Assembly (NCBI GenBank): GCA_019828545.1
Contig: JACVRA010000086.1
Location: 340,503-404,502, forward strand
Source of the DNA: Paracamarosporium sp. OC-R06-R3
Taxonomy: Eukaryota; Ascomycota; Dothideomycetes; Pleosporales; Didymosphaeriaceae
Direction of reading: 5' to 3'
DNA: 64,000 bases
Shown here: positions 24,087-35,710 of the stretch, in pieces
Position numbering within the stretch: position 1 is the first letter of the stretch
Layout of the letters: every line of letters begins with the position of its first letter
Position numbers and translations under genes: made by a program
Notes under the pieces: model-generated
The model's input: only the letters and a program-made list of their open reading frames with translations
Database searches by the model: none
What the model was told of the DNA's origin: nothing

Positions 24087-26939
24087 TCTGCAGTCAATGA
24101 CTCGGTGATTGTGCAGAGGGTGCGGAGGTGAAGCGAAGGTAAATTGTATTGTATAAACTCAGGACAAACAAGAAAATACAAAGTCTAGGAGATAACGAGT
24201 GTGACCAGGGGCATCGCCGCGAATTGTTCCACGTCGGTAGGTGTAGGAGGGCACTGCCGTCGGGTGCGTGATGCAAGGTACCTGGAAGCAAGGTTGAAGT
24301 GTAAGAGGAAGTGTGGGAACGGCGGGGAAAGAGTGACGGGAAGGAAGCGGTATGAGAGGGCGGAAACAAAGCGACGTCGAGGACAGCATCGGTTTATAGA
24401 GGGAGCATCTCGCGAGTGGATATCCAGCACCGTAGTGCGTATGTGCCCACAGGACATGCTGCCCCTGCGCTCCCGTCTCCGTTCCGAGCACTGGGCAGTC
24501 AAGCTCCATGCCAAGAGCGGCGGTGGTCTTGGCGGCTCCCTTTGCGAATGCTTTCGCGGCGGCCGCACGCCGTTGACTGCATCGACGACGCGGGCTGCCG
24601 TGGCGTGGAGCGGGCGGGGAAAGCAAGCGTTGCGGTAACGAGGGCGACCGAGGACGCCATGGTGCGGTAGCCATGGCTACAGGCCGACGTGGACGGGCAG
24701 ACCCTCTCGAAGACGAAGAACACAGCTGTCGAGAGGAGCGGTGCTGTGCCACGCCACATTCCGATGGAGCAGACCCCTAGTTACGTTCCTCGTCGTTCGC
24801 TGTCGCTGAGACACCTCGTAGAAATTGTCCGCTGTGCGAAGCGTTCCCCGAGCACACTGCACGTCCCCGGACTCTGGAGCAACGTTTCCGTATTGAGCAA
24901 ACGCGCCTGATATATCTGTTTCGAAACCCGCTCCGCACGCATGGCCACCGTTTATTTCCATGCGACTTCTTTTCTGAGCCGTTCTGTGGTGAGCCATACG
25001 CGTCATCGCTTTGTGACGCGGCATAATGCTCGTAGCACCAGTCCCCATCTTGGATGCAACGCCACAGCCGGCCAAGCGTTGCGACTCCGACGGACAAAAT
25101 GCACTCTTCCCCAAGTCAGGCCAGGGCGTAAAAGGGAAATTCGTGCCATTACCCTGGCTCGCCTTGCCTCGACGGACTTTGCTATGTGACAAGGTTCCTG
25201 GCAGGCACCCGTGTTGTAGATTGCCTGCTCGGAAGCTCGCTCGCACCGCCACGTGATACCAGTTCGCGTCCAGTGGCTGCGGGTGCAACACCAGAGGGCC
25301 GTCTGAGCCGATTACCATGGTACAAGTGCGAGCGGAGCTCTTGGCGTGCCCTTTGCTGCGTTGCGCCAGCTCGTGCTATCACTCTGTTGCTGAGCAACCG
25401 CTGCTAAACCTCCAGAAGCAACAAGGCCCTTGCCGACAAAGTGCAATCCAAAGGCTCCCGAACGCTTCGCGGGATGATGTATCGTCGTCCCCAGCCCTCC
25501 AAGACCAGCAGCAGCCTCGCTGAGACTCGTGTACCCAAAGCTTGCGCAAGCCTTCCGAGGTCGACGCGGCTGTGGCCGCTGTCTTTCGCGCGTCAACGCG
25601 TGAAGTCTCCCGTAGCTGTTTCACCGGTATCCCAAAGCGCGGCAATGACATGCCAGGGGACATCTATATTTGCACCATCTGTCCCGCCGTATAACGTTCG
25701 GAAGATGCGGCAGCTTTGTGCTTTCTTGAGCATTCCCCTCCTGCTTTCGTGCTTCTGTGCAAGCCGCGTGTGGAAGTAGACTCAGTTGCGCACCTTGTAC
25801 CCCCCTTTGCGTCCACATCTGGGACCTTGATCAAGACATTCGCCAGTGCAACGACTGACGCCAGCAAAACGAAATCTTCAGACGACAGCAACCTTCAAGC
25901 CCCGCTCCGGTCAGTAACGCCCAACCTGCCGATCCAACATGCTTGATCCGGCGCATGCAGCTCGCCATCACAAGGGTTCCTGGGCATGGGCTTTCCTCCT
26001 ACCTTGTGACTGTTGTAGAGTTTTCGGTCTCGAACAAGCTGCTCTTATGCATCAGCAGAGCCGGCGAACCAAACGGGCCCAAGTGACTCAGGCAGCCGAC
26101 AGGTGACTGTGCACTTCTCAGCAGGAGGCTTGGTGGTCGTGAGAGCCTCGTGCTTGGCCACTTACACCGTAGGGTAGGCTGTGCAGCAGCCCTTTGAGCT
26201 AAATAGCGCAGGGCATCCGCTGAACTACACGGCGACGAGAAGAGGTCAAGCAAAGCACTGCGGATGCACAACACGATGGATCCACTGCTCGGCAATCGTG
26301 CCTCGCTCGCTCGCGGTGGGGGCCGAGGCGGCGCGGGGAGCTGTGCTGGAGGATACGGTGTCGTTTCGACGGCCAGCTCCACGCAGGCAGCCTTCTACGG
26401 CGTGGCCTGTGGCGATCTTGGTCTATATAGACCGGACGATGGCGTTTCGCAGCTGAGTGCTACCTTCGTCCGTGGAGTGTCGCCGTCCGAGTCGTCGTCG
26501 TCGTCGTTCGCGCGTGCATCCAGCCCTGTGACGTCAATCAGTTGACCAGGACCTGCTCCACCAAACCTGGCAGTCTCAGATCCTTGGTTTCCGCATGGCT
26601 CATATTGAGCCTGCCGTCGCCCGCAGCTGAGGAATTCCAACCCTCCCTATAATACACCTTACGCCGTCCTGCGAACGGGCGCATCTCACTACCCAACGCG
26701 GTGCTCTTCGCTGCCGCCGCCAATCGCCGCGCTTGCCATCGGCTCCCGCGCCCCTCCGCCCAGCCTCGACACACGCCGACTGGCCAGTAGACGACCCTGC
26801 GAACGCTGCGTCATTGCGCTGCCGCCTGCCACCCGCCATCCTCAGCCCACCACATCCATCCTGCACCCGCCATAGTAGACGGCACCATCGCGACACGCCG
26901 TCTGCTCTACCCCGCTGCCCGATCCCAAGCCTGTGCGCC
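24087..26939. other. Long divergent intergenic region, no supported gene
   Basis: About 2.85 kb, GC-rich, between two divergent genes. Many frames of 60-210 codons occur on both strands but overlap one another, have unlikely composition and show no domain. The right end (about 26.6-26.9 kb) is CT- and C-rich, like a fungal promoter and 5' leader. A non-coding RNA or an unrecognised spliced gene cannot be ruled out. Confidence 0.45.
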
Positions 26940-29619
26940 ATGTCGACCATATACAGAGAGCGCGACCGGGAGCGCGACTGGGAAACCAGCTCCCACGGAG
27001 GCCGCAGCTACACTACCGTGAAGCGCTACAAGATACCCGACAGAGCCCTGGAAGAAGACAGCTACGAGTCCGAAATGCGTCTTGTGCACCGCCCGCGCCA
27101 CGAAGACATCGAGGAGCGCAGAGAGGTGCGGAAATACGTCGTCGACGACCGCGACGACCATCGAGATCGCGAAGTGCGAGAATACCGCTTCGTCGAGCGC
27201 GAGATCGAACGCGACCCCTCACCCCGCCGCGAAATCCGCGAGTACCGCATCGAGCGCGAAGTGGAGCGCTCACCGTCCCCGCCGGCCGTCAGGGAGTACC
27301 GCGTGGAACGCCAAGTAGAGCGCGAGCGCGAGATCGACCACGATCCGTACCAGCTCGAACGTTATTCGAGGTCGACGGAATTCTTTCGTCCAGAGCAGTC
27401 CCCACCGCAACCTATCATTATCCGCAACGAAGCACCACAGCCCATCATTCTTCAAGAATCTGCTCCCCAGCAGGTCATTATTCGACGAGAAGAGCCGTCG
27501 TATGAGCTTGTGGAGCGTACCGAAATCGCCGAAGACCGACAGCTTGCGCGACGCGAGCCTCGCAGAGAGGAAGACTACTACTACGAGCGCAAGGTCAAGG
27601 AGATTGACCGCGGTGGCCGCCGTGAGGAAGGCTACTATGACGAGCGCGAATACGGCCGCGGCCGCTACCACGACAGAGACGCGTATAGCGACGACGATGT
27701 CGTCTTCATCCATAAAGAAAAGGATACCTGGAGTGGCCGTGATGCAAGTCCTCACCACCGCCGCCACCTCGCTGAAGGTGTCATCGGCGGGGTTGCCGCA
27801 GCCGAGCTTATTAGGCGTCGTCGAAAGAAGGAGGGAGAAGACCCCGGCCATCACCTCCGTCAAGTAGCCGGCTATGGTGCGCTGGGGGCTGTAGGCGCAG
27901 AAGCCATCAGCCGCTACAGAAATCGCTCCCGTTCTCGATCCTGGTCGGGCGACCGAGGCCGCAGGCACAGGAGCCGGTCCTCGTCAAGAACGAAGAAGCT
28001 GGGCACCCTTGCGGCTGTTGCTGGTATTGGAGCTCTGGCATACGCTGCAGGGAAACGTGGAAAAGGAAACCAGACTACTATCATAGAAGATCGCCGTAGC
28101 AGGTCCAGGCGTCGAAGGTCTTCTCGCTCTCGCTCCAAGTCTGTCAAGAGTGAAGGCTCACGAGGCAGGTCCGAGAGCAGACACATGAGTCCTGAACATC
28201 GCAATCGGCGTGCCGCACAAGTCGGTTTGGCGAGTGCAGCAGTGGCTGGTATCGTTGAACATCAGCGCAGCAAATCACGTGAACGAAAGGGTGAGCGAAG
28301 CCGCAGTCGTGTTCGTCAGGGCATCCCAATCGCTGCTGCTGGCGTTGCTGGGGCGGCTGTGACGGGGTTGTACGAAAGACACAAGGGTAAGAAGGAGGCC
28401 AAGGAGTTGTCTAGATCGAGATCCAGGTCAAGATCCAGGTCGGTACGTTCTGGGAGACGCGGAAGCACAGCTGGTGACGCAGTCCTTGTAGAGTACGGTA
28501 TTGATCCTATCTATACCGATCGTCCGTCGAGTCGTCGCTCTCGCGACTACGACGATCCGGCAGACCACAGACATCGACGTCGAAGCTCGTCATCTTCTTC
28601 AGATGGTGGGCGGCGACGCTCTCGATCGAGCCGGAGCCGGAGTAAGAGCCGGACACGAAAGGCGGCAGAGACCGCTGCAGTTGCCGGTGTAGCCGGTTTG
28701 GCTGCTCATGAGGCAGCCAAGCGGCGAGAGAAAAAGAAGGCTGAAAAGGAACGACAACGTAGGTAACAACGCACACAGTCAAGGAAAACCATTCTGAAAA
28801 TCTACAGGACAAGAAGACTCAGCCTATTCCACTGGTAGCTACAGCCCTGGGCCTCCAGGCGCTGACGACCCCCAATATTTTCCTCAAACGAATTACTTCC
28901 CCCCACCCCCAACCCAGCCCGTAGACTACAACAACAATTACCCTCCATACAACCCTGCCGATTACCCCCCTTCAAGCAATGGGTACCCACCAGCAAATGG
29001 CGGCCACATCCAACCACCCTCAGACTACACACCCCCACCTCCTGAGCCGGGTAACCCATACGCCCACCAAGACCCTCGATACCGTCGCCCGGATGATAAT
29101 GTGAGTGCTCGCGATCCTCCCCTTCCAGAGCACATGCAAGCACGTGGTGGGTCCAGGCTTTCGCCTGCCCATAGAGTTAGCCCGGCTAACACTACGACCC
29201 ATTCAGATCGTCTAGGCGCGCACCAACTCCATCCCCACGACAACGGTGGCATCCCGCAGCACCCTTCTCCCATTCATTCTGTCTCTCGTTCGAACGAATC
29301 CCCGCTTGCACCTGAGCCGGTGAAGCCTGCCTCGGAGAAATCAGTCATGTTTGATCTGCAACCGCAGGAGTTTGAATTCAATCCTGAGGGCGAGAAGGTG
29401 GAGGAGCGGACCAGGGGGAGGGACAAGGATGGTGGGCGGAGGAGGGATAGGCGCAAGGATAGAGACAAGGACCGCAGGAAGAGAGACGAGTCGCCGGACT
29501 CAGACGCCTCGGATGCTACCATCGAGCTTCCCCCGAGATTCGACGAGCTGGGGCGCGCTCGCGAGCAGGATCCGCTCGCGCAGAAACTCGAGAGCGTGCT
29601 CTCGGGCTTGTTTCGGTAG
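26940..29619 (+). CDS. DUF3824-like Arg/Glu- and Arg/Ser-rich protein
   Basis: Two exons, 26940-28758 and 28808-29619 (49-bp intron, donor GTAGGT), about 876 residues. Residues 1-270 are highly charged, with repeated R-E-x-R-E-Y-R and V-E-R units. The middle alternates RS-type tracts (SRSRSWSGDRGRRHRSRS) with small hydrophobic Ala/Gly segments such as LAAVAGIGALAYAAGKR and AAVAGVAGLAAHEAAKR, which look like glycine-zipper elements. The C-terminal part is Pro/Tyr/Asn-rich, followed by a conserved-looking VMFDLQPQEFEFNPEG and a charged end. This matches a fungal-wide family of unknown function (DUF3824). RS tracts suggest RNA-linked or phosphorylation-controlled assembly, as inference only. Confidence 0.85.
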
Positions 29620-30619
29620 CTTGTGCTTGTGCTCGGGCTGCTTGTCTGTTGGACCTGCTTTTCCTTTCTTCCTTACTTCTCCAAGTCTCTTCTTTTTTCC
29701 CCTTTTCTCTTTATCAGGCGTGTGCTTTTCGCTGTTCCCTGCCTGCGTCTCGGATCGTCTTGTCTTGTCTTGTCTTGTCTTGGTATACGAGCGGCATTCC
29801 CCCGTTGAATCGTTTTTGCCCGTGTGTGTTTTTTTTTCTTTGGATGGATCATGGGTTGACTTGGTTTGGCTTGGTTTGGTCTGGCTTGGGCGGAGAATAA
29901 ATAAATACCCCGGCGGGAGAGATGCAGGGGTTTAACGACGGTTTACGACGTTTATGTAGTGTAGTGCTGGTTTTGGATAATGAGTAATGCGAGATATTTA
30001 TATGTATGTTTATGTATGGGTGTGTGTGTGGTTCGGGGATGCGATTTGTGCTGTGAGTGTGATTCTTGTATGGATGGGATGGGAGGTGGGTGAATGTGTG
30101 CTTGAGGGGTATGGTATTGCTCTGGGATTGTGCAGTTCACAATTAGATCTCTAAGTCGTAGTAGATATCCCAGAGACTAACCATACATGAGACTGTATTC
30201 TTACCTTGTAGAATCCTCGAATTGTAGTAAGTATCCTATGTAGTGAGTTTTACCCAGAATACATAGCACGAAAAGCAACCGTACACAGGCTTGTACCCGT
30301 GCACTGTACCAATCGCTAGCTGTGAATTTTACGATGTATCCACCGTCACACTATATGCTGTGTTTCCTCAGCCTACCCCGACGAACCAGTAACGATAAAA
30401 ATACCTGGTAAAAGAGGGAAGTTGGATCTTCTATTGCTGAGACGGCTTCACTTCTGTTACTTGTTCGGTTATGATGTCACTCACCTTCACCTATGTGCTT
30501 TCCTTGTCTAGTAAGAGTCACCGTAGCTACGGAGCTAGTTTATAAGTCAAATGAGAGACTAATTATTTTCCTTCTACTCAGTTGTACCTCGCCTCCAACA
30601 CGAACCCAGCTGCGATACA
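29620..30619. other. Intergenic with simple repeats
   Basis: About 1 kb. It includes five TCTTG-type units near 29757-29782 and T/G-rich runs. No gene is supported. Confidence 0.5.
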
Positions 30620-31521
30620 ATGGCGTCAGGATTTCTGGCCTTGCCCGGAGGTAAGTAACAGCTATGCTTCTCAAAGATTATAGTGGTTGTTTTACTGATT
30701 GTGATGTTTTATAGAGCCTCGCAATCGCATATATCAATTCGTCGCTGAACACGATGCGAAAGTGAAGAGGATCACAAGCCGGGAAGAAATCGCTAAGGAC
30801 CTCCGCGCTCGGAACAACCCGATATTCAAATCGCAGATCGAATCGATCCCTAGTTACGCGACACTGACACATGTTTGTCGACAAATTCGAGGAGAATACC
30901 TACCATGTAAGTCAGTGACGAACGCATAGTAGTCGCACAAGTTAACGGATTATCTCAGTGTTGATTGCAGAGCGGAAAGCTAGTACACCCGAGACACTTT
31001 TTACGGTGCATGCGCACTACGACGATATTGTAAATTCTTCTGGTGCCTTTTTCGAAAAGTACATTCGTGACTTCAAGGTCGAGAGGCTTTCGATTCACGT
31101 TTGCAACTTCGGCCAGTGGTATGGTACAGTTGTCGACTTGCTTCCAATCCTACGTGCGCAAGCTTCATGCTATCCTCTTTTCTCTTTTCAATGCATTGTG
31201 AACAAATACCGCTACTTGGACGAGATCACGTTTGAGGATTACCTGCTTTTCAAGCGGCTTGTGGGCTATACGAATGGGAACTGGTTGGCAATGATTTGCG
31301 AACCCATATCGATCGATGCCATTCTGTTCGAACTTAACTCTAGAAAAATCGAGATTGTCTTGAAGCACGACTGCATCACATATCTCGATGTCGAGAAGGA
31401 GAGTGAGGTGCGCGATTTCTTGGAATACTTGAAGGTCAGGACAGATCCACCAGCCTTTTGGACACTCGTTGGTCTCATCGAAGACACTACGGTTACGGTG
31501 TCCCGATCGGTTGCCCCATGA
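30620..31521 (+). CDS. F-box-like family protein, copy A (function unknown)
   Basis: Three exons: 30620-30650, 30715-30906 and 30959-31521, about 261 residues. The first intron interrupts LPG-E, giving LALPGEPRNRIYQFVAEHD, which resembles the short F-box-like start (L-P-x-E-x-R-N-x-I-Y) of large dothideomycete families. Then TLTHVCRQIRGEYLPLL, and a C-terminal part with VDLLPILRAQ. It has a tandem neighbour with the same intron positions (31955 onward) and a distant relative at 62362-63284. No enzyme motif is seen. An SCF-type adaptor role is only a guess from the N-terminus. Confidence 0.82.
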
Positions 31522-31954
31522 AGGAGTTTGAGGATGAGCAGGAGTATGACCGGATCAGCTAGATATGATCGGTTGTCAAGATCAAAGACTATTTGCATAT
31601 TGAACAGAGGGAAAGAGGCATGAGTGCAACCAAGGTCTTCCAATACAAGGTAGCATTGGGTATTTCATTTCACTCAATGGCATTCAAGAAAGGGACTTGA
31701 TATAGCTGTGCTCTTTCTCAGCTTAGGTATACGTTCAAATCATGAAAAGTTTACTCTGTTATTCTCATTATTCAGCAGTCGCTGGGTCGTTGCACGTTAT
31801 TTTAATCATCACGCGCCCTTTCCTTGTTTACAGCAGTCACGTGGAGGCCAATCGCCCGCGCACAAGTCGAAATTACAAAATACAAGTTTTTGTTTTTGCT
31901 TTCTTCCATCTGCTTACTTGCGTCTTTTTACGGCACAGACACGGCGGCAACACA

Positions 31955-32865
31955 ATGGCACCCCACTTTCTGAATCTCCCTGGGGGTAAGTGGCAGTTAT
32001 GTGCCAATAGAGCAAACTGTGGCACCTGTTATTTTGACCTCGATATCTTTTAGAGTTGCGCAACCGCGTGTATGAGCTTGTGGCCGCGTACGATGCGGAA
32101 GTGGAGAAGATCAAGACCCGGAACGAAATTGGCCGCTGCAAAATCGAGCGCATCCATGAGGAAACACTCCAGTTTCCGATCACGAGTATTCGAGAGAAAG
32201 AACGCTTGCGGGACATGATGGATGAGGAGACGATCAGAGAGCACTCCAAGTCAGCTACCAGTTTTGCTGGACTAACGCGTGTCTGTCGACAAATTCGTCA
32301 GGAGTATCTACCGAGTAAATAAACGATTCGATTCAATGATCACTACCAATCCTAATAAATGGTCCCAGTACATCTCGCGCAGCGAAACCCTGATCTCGTG
32401 CATGCGGACTATGACGACCTCGCAGATATTCCTGCGATTTTCCTCGACAGACCTACCGTTGGTAATCGCACCCGACACATCAAAATTCAAGTCCGAAACC
32501 ACGGGCACACCCACGATTCCGATGTCGACCTGCTCCCAATTCTGCGTGCACAGGCTCGTGCAGATGATTTCCGCTGCTGGATCATCAAGGAAGGACGTCT
32601 CGGGAAACGTCTCTACTCTTCCTATTGGTTCTTGGTTCGGCTCTTACAACACGGGAACAAGAAATGGCTGATGATGCTCCGCAAACCTGTCTGCACCTTT
32701 GAAGCCATTCTCTGCAAGCTCAACTCCAAGGAGATGAAGATCGTTTTGAAGAGCGGGCACGATACTATCGGCTTTAACAGCGGTTTTTCTTTCGACTTGA
32801 GATCTTCGGATGGGGTGCGCGATTTCTTTACCGTGGCTCTTGGCGTAACGCGCCCCCCACCGTAA
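31955..32865 (+). pseudogene. F-box-like family protein, copy B, 3' end disrupted by a transposon
   Basis: Exons 31955-31985, 32054-32314 and 32369 onward. It is parallel to copy A: LNLPGELRNRVYELVAAYD, LTRVCRQIRQEYLP, VDLLPILRAQ. In exon 3 the native sequence stops at the TA at 32829-32830. The remaining codons and the stop at 32863-32865 come from the terminal repeat of the inserted element, so the current product (about 262 residues) ends in transposon-encoded residues. The original 3' end lies beyond the element (34957-35033). Whether the chimeric product is made or works is unknown. Confidence 0.82.
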
Positions 32866-32874
32866 TGCGCCACC
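32831..32874 (+). repeat. Left terminal inverted repeat of the Fot1-like element
   Basis: 44 bp, beginning CCGTGGCTCTTGGCGTAACG and ending GCGCCACC. It is identical to the reverse complement of 34911-34954 and supplies the last codons and stop of the disrupted gene copy B. Confidence 0.95.
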
Positions 32875-32918
32875 TCAACAAAACGCGTCAGTTTTCAACA
32901 CGCAATATTTCAGCCAAT

Positions 32919-34793
32919 ATGGACCCTATCGACGCTGCAATTGAAGCTATTGAATCGCGAGAGCCTGGAGAATCTTTCAGCTATAGAAAGGTTGCAAAAG
33001 AATATGGCGTTACCCGATCTACGCTTACCCGAAGACACAAGGCGATTTTAGTACCCTATCCAGTCAAGGCGAACAATCAACAAAAGCTCACCCTCCAGCA
33101 AGAACAGGAGCTCGTACGCTATATTGAGCAGCTTACACAGAGAGGTCTTCTACCTACACGACAAATGATTCAGAATTTCGCAGCCTCTATAGTCAAAACT
33201 AGCGTTAGTATAGGCTGGGTTGATCAGTTCGTCAAGCGGAACAGCGCCTCGCTCATATCAAGATGGACGACTGGGATTGATAGCAATCGCCACAACGCTG
33301 ACTTAGAGGCAAAATATAAGCTCTATTTTCAACTTCTACAGCAGAAAATTAGCCAATACGATATCGAGCCTTGTAATACGTACAATATGGACGAAAAAGG
33401 CTTCTTACTTGGCATTACCTCTAGGTCAAAGAGGATCTTTAGCAGAGCTATGTACGAGCGTAAGGAAGTAAGGCAGGCAATCCAGGATGGAAGTCGCGAG
33501 TGGATTTCACTGCTGGCCTGTATATGCGCCGACGGATCAGCTCTAGACCCAGCGCTGATCTACCAGGCTAGCTCAGGAGGCCTACTATCAAGCTGGGTAG
33601 AGGATATCAACCCAGAAGACCACTCAGCCTTTATCACCTCGTCGCCCTCTGGCTGGACGAATAACGATATCGGACTTGCCTGGCTCGAGCAGGTATTCGA
33701 TCGCTGTACAAAGAAGAAAGCACGACGCTTATACCGACTTCTTATCCTCGATGGCCATGGATCTTACGTTACTATAGATTTTATCAACTACTGTGATTAG
33801 AATAGGATACTACTTGCTGTCCTACCTCCTCATTCGACGCATACGCTGCAGCCGCTCGACGTCTGCGTCTTCAAGTCTCTCTCTACTGCCTACTCAGCTG
33901 AGCTATCAGCTTTCCTATATAGAAGCCAGGGGCTAGCTCCAGTAGCTAAGAGAGACTTCTTTAGTCTATTCTGGAAGGCCTGGCAAAGCTCTATCGATCA
34001 ATCTCTACTCCTTTGAGCTTTTGAAGTAACTGGTATCTCGCCTCTAGAACCAGAGGCTATCCTTAAGAGGTTTACTAAACCTAGTCAATCTGACCAAGAA
34101 TCAAGAGAAAGCTCTACCTCAGTACTCAGCGCGTCAGACTGGAGGAAGATTGACCGGCTTCTTAACGCTGTAGCAGATGTAGGAGGTAGTAATAAGGCAA
34201 AGAAGCTAAGCCGTACAATCTACTTAATCTCTGTCCAAAATCAACTACTCCAACACGAAAATCAAGGCCTAAGAGAAGCTCTAGTAACTAAGAAGAAGCG
34301 CTAGAAGCAAGGCAGAGCTCTACCTCTCAAGAAACCTCATAACTATTACGGAGGCGCGATTTTCTGGTCACCTAGTAAGACGCAGAGAGCACGTGATCTC
34401 CTACAGCAGAAGGAGGCTCATGAGCAGCAGTTACAGGTTCAAAAAGCTAAGCAAGCTGAAGCTAGGAAGGCTAGCTAGCAGATGAAAGCTAGGTTACTAC
34501 AAGAAAAGCGCGTTGCGTGGGCTAAAGCTCAAAAAGCTCAAGCAAAGGAGAAGGCTAAACAGGCAGCTGAGCAAGCTTGATCTTAGAGAGCTTGAAAAGC
34601 TCAAAAGCAACTTCAGGATCGTATCAAAATTGCTAGAAAAGGAAAGAAGAAATCGTCAAGGGCCTCTAGGAAAGCTACTAAAGAGAGCCTACCTGCGCGC
34701 GCAGCTATAGATAGTCCTAAAGCTCTAGAGGGTACTACACCTCTACAATCGCGTAGAGGCCGCACAATCAAAACACCAAGTAGATTTCTATAG
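32919..34793 (+). pseudogene. Fot1/pogo-type transposase with seven internal stops
   Basis: One reading frame of 625 codons from ATG 32919 to TAG 34791-34793, interrupted by TAG or TGA at 33798, 34014, 34302, 34476, 34578, 34584 and 34593. The N-terminus has the Pipsqueak/CENP-B helix-turn-helix (SYRKVAKEYGVTRSTLTRR). The DDE region shows YNMDEKGFLLG (first Asp), LLILDGHGSYVT (second) and, after the first stop, HSTHTLQPLDVCVF (third). The tail is Lys/Ala-rich. The frame is otherwise open and without deletions. All stops are TAG or TGA, as expected if C-to-T changes hit Gln, Arg or Trp codons, fitting repeat-induced point mutation. It is non-functional as it stands. Confidence 0.9.
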
Positions 34794-34910
34794 TTGCAAT
34801 AGCTAGGATTAATTTTTAGGCCCCATAGAGCTCTCTACCAAAAGATCTTGCGATAATAGCTATTTTTGCAGGTGCTGCAGCCTCGAGGAGCTCCCTAAGC
34901 TTTTGGTGTT

Positions 34911-34954
34911 GGTGGCGCATTACGGTGGGGGGCGCGTTACGCCAAGAGCCACGG
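34911..34954 (-). repeat. Right terminal inverted repeat of the Fot1-like element
   Basis: 44 bp, the exact inverse of 32831-32874, followed directly by the TA target copy at 34955-34956. Confidence 0.95.
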
Positions 34955-34956
34955 TA

Positions 34957-35033
34957 CATACTTGGGTTTGAGAGAAGACCATTTGTATGGCCACGGTCCG
35001 AAGATGCCTACCTTTTCCCTTGTACACCGTTGA
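34957..35033 (+). pseudogene. Severed 3' end of F-box-like copy B
   Basis: Directly after the right TA, an open stretch runs in the phase left at 32830 and ends with TGA at 35031-35033. It starts YLGLREDH, comparable with the C-terminal part of copy A. It is now separated from its gene by the transposon. Confidence 0.75.
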
Positions 35034-35410
35034 AGACACCCATGATAAAAACGATTGTAAGTTGTCTACATTAGAATTTTCCAACCGGTTTTTGTCTTAC
35101 CGATGCTGAAATAACACAATGTGCTTCAGAATTCGTTAGATTATGCTCGGGACTATGTAGGTTAGGTGGCGAAAAGTTTCTCAGAAGCATTCGATATGGT
35201 TAAGTTTGACTAAAGAAGGTGAAAGGTAGGGTACATCTTCTTTTCGAATGCAAAGCGCTTTTTGATAGCTAGTTCAAAGCATATCAACTCTCCACTATTG
35301 TGTCTTGCGAATGATACTTTCTCTGAAATTGAGATACAAGTTGGGCCCACAGGAAGAATACATCAATCACGCTTGATTTCTTGGACGCAAGAAACAGAAC
35401 ACCATTGACC

Positions 35411-35710
35411 ATGAATCATAATCCCCTCTCCAATCTCATGACCCGGAACGACATTGAGTGGATGCAGATGTTAAGTGCTACCCCTCGTATATTGAAGGCT
35501 GTTCGCTACGGTGTTGGTCCGATCGGGTTCCCCTTCTTTGACATTGTCCTTGAGCAGGGTTTTGTCACTACCCAACTCACGGACGATGAGAAGATTACTG
35601 AATTCCTTGATGACATGTCTTATGGCATCCTCAACTTGAATCACGGCGGCGACATGTTTCGTCTCATTGTTCACTTCAATGGCAGGGGCATCTCGGTGCG
35701 AATTGGCTGA
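35411..35710 (+). CDS. Hypothetical protein
   Basis: A 99-codon frame starting MNHNPLSNLMTRNDIEWMQM and ending FNGRGISVRIG. No family is recognised, and no signal peptide or membrane helix is seen. It lies between the disrupted F-box-like gene and FEN1 in sequence with few other coding signs. It could be the remains of a larger gene. Support is only an open frame with reasonable composition. Confidence 0.35.
   Translation: MNHNPLSNLMTRNDIEWMQMLSATPRILKAVRYGVGPIGFPFFDIVLEQGFVTTQLTDDEKITEFLDDMSYGILNLNHGGDMFRLIVHFNGRGISVRIG

Larger units (their letters stand above)
32831..34954 (+). mobile_element. Fot1/pogo-like DNA transposon (2,124 bp)
   Basis: The element is bounded by perfect 44-bp inverted repeats and flanked by TA at 32829-32830 and 34955-34956, the target duplication of Tc1/mariner-pogo elements. 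One transposase frame fills the inside. Size, 44-bp repeats and TA target all fit Fot1-type elements of filamentous ascomycetes. Perfect repeats and a clean target site suggest a fairly recent insertion, but the transposase is broken, so movement would need help from another copy. Confidence 0.93.

Noticed and set aside
24677..25318. 213-codon minus-strand frame
   Set aside because: Composition is random-like, it overlaps other frames of similar length, and there is no motif or splice partner.
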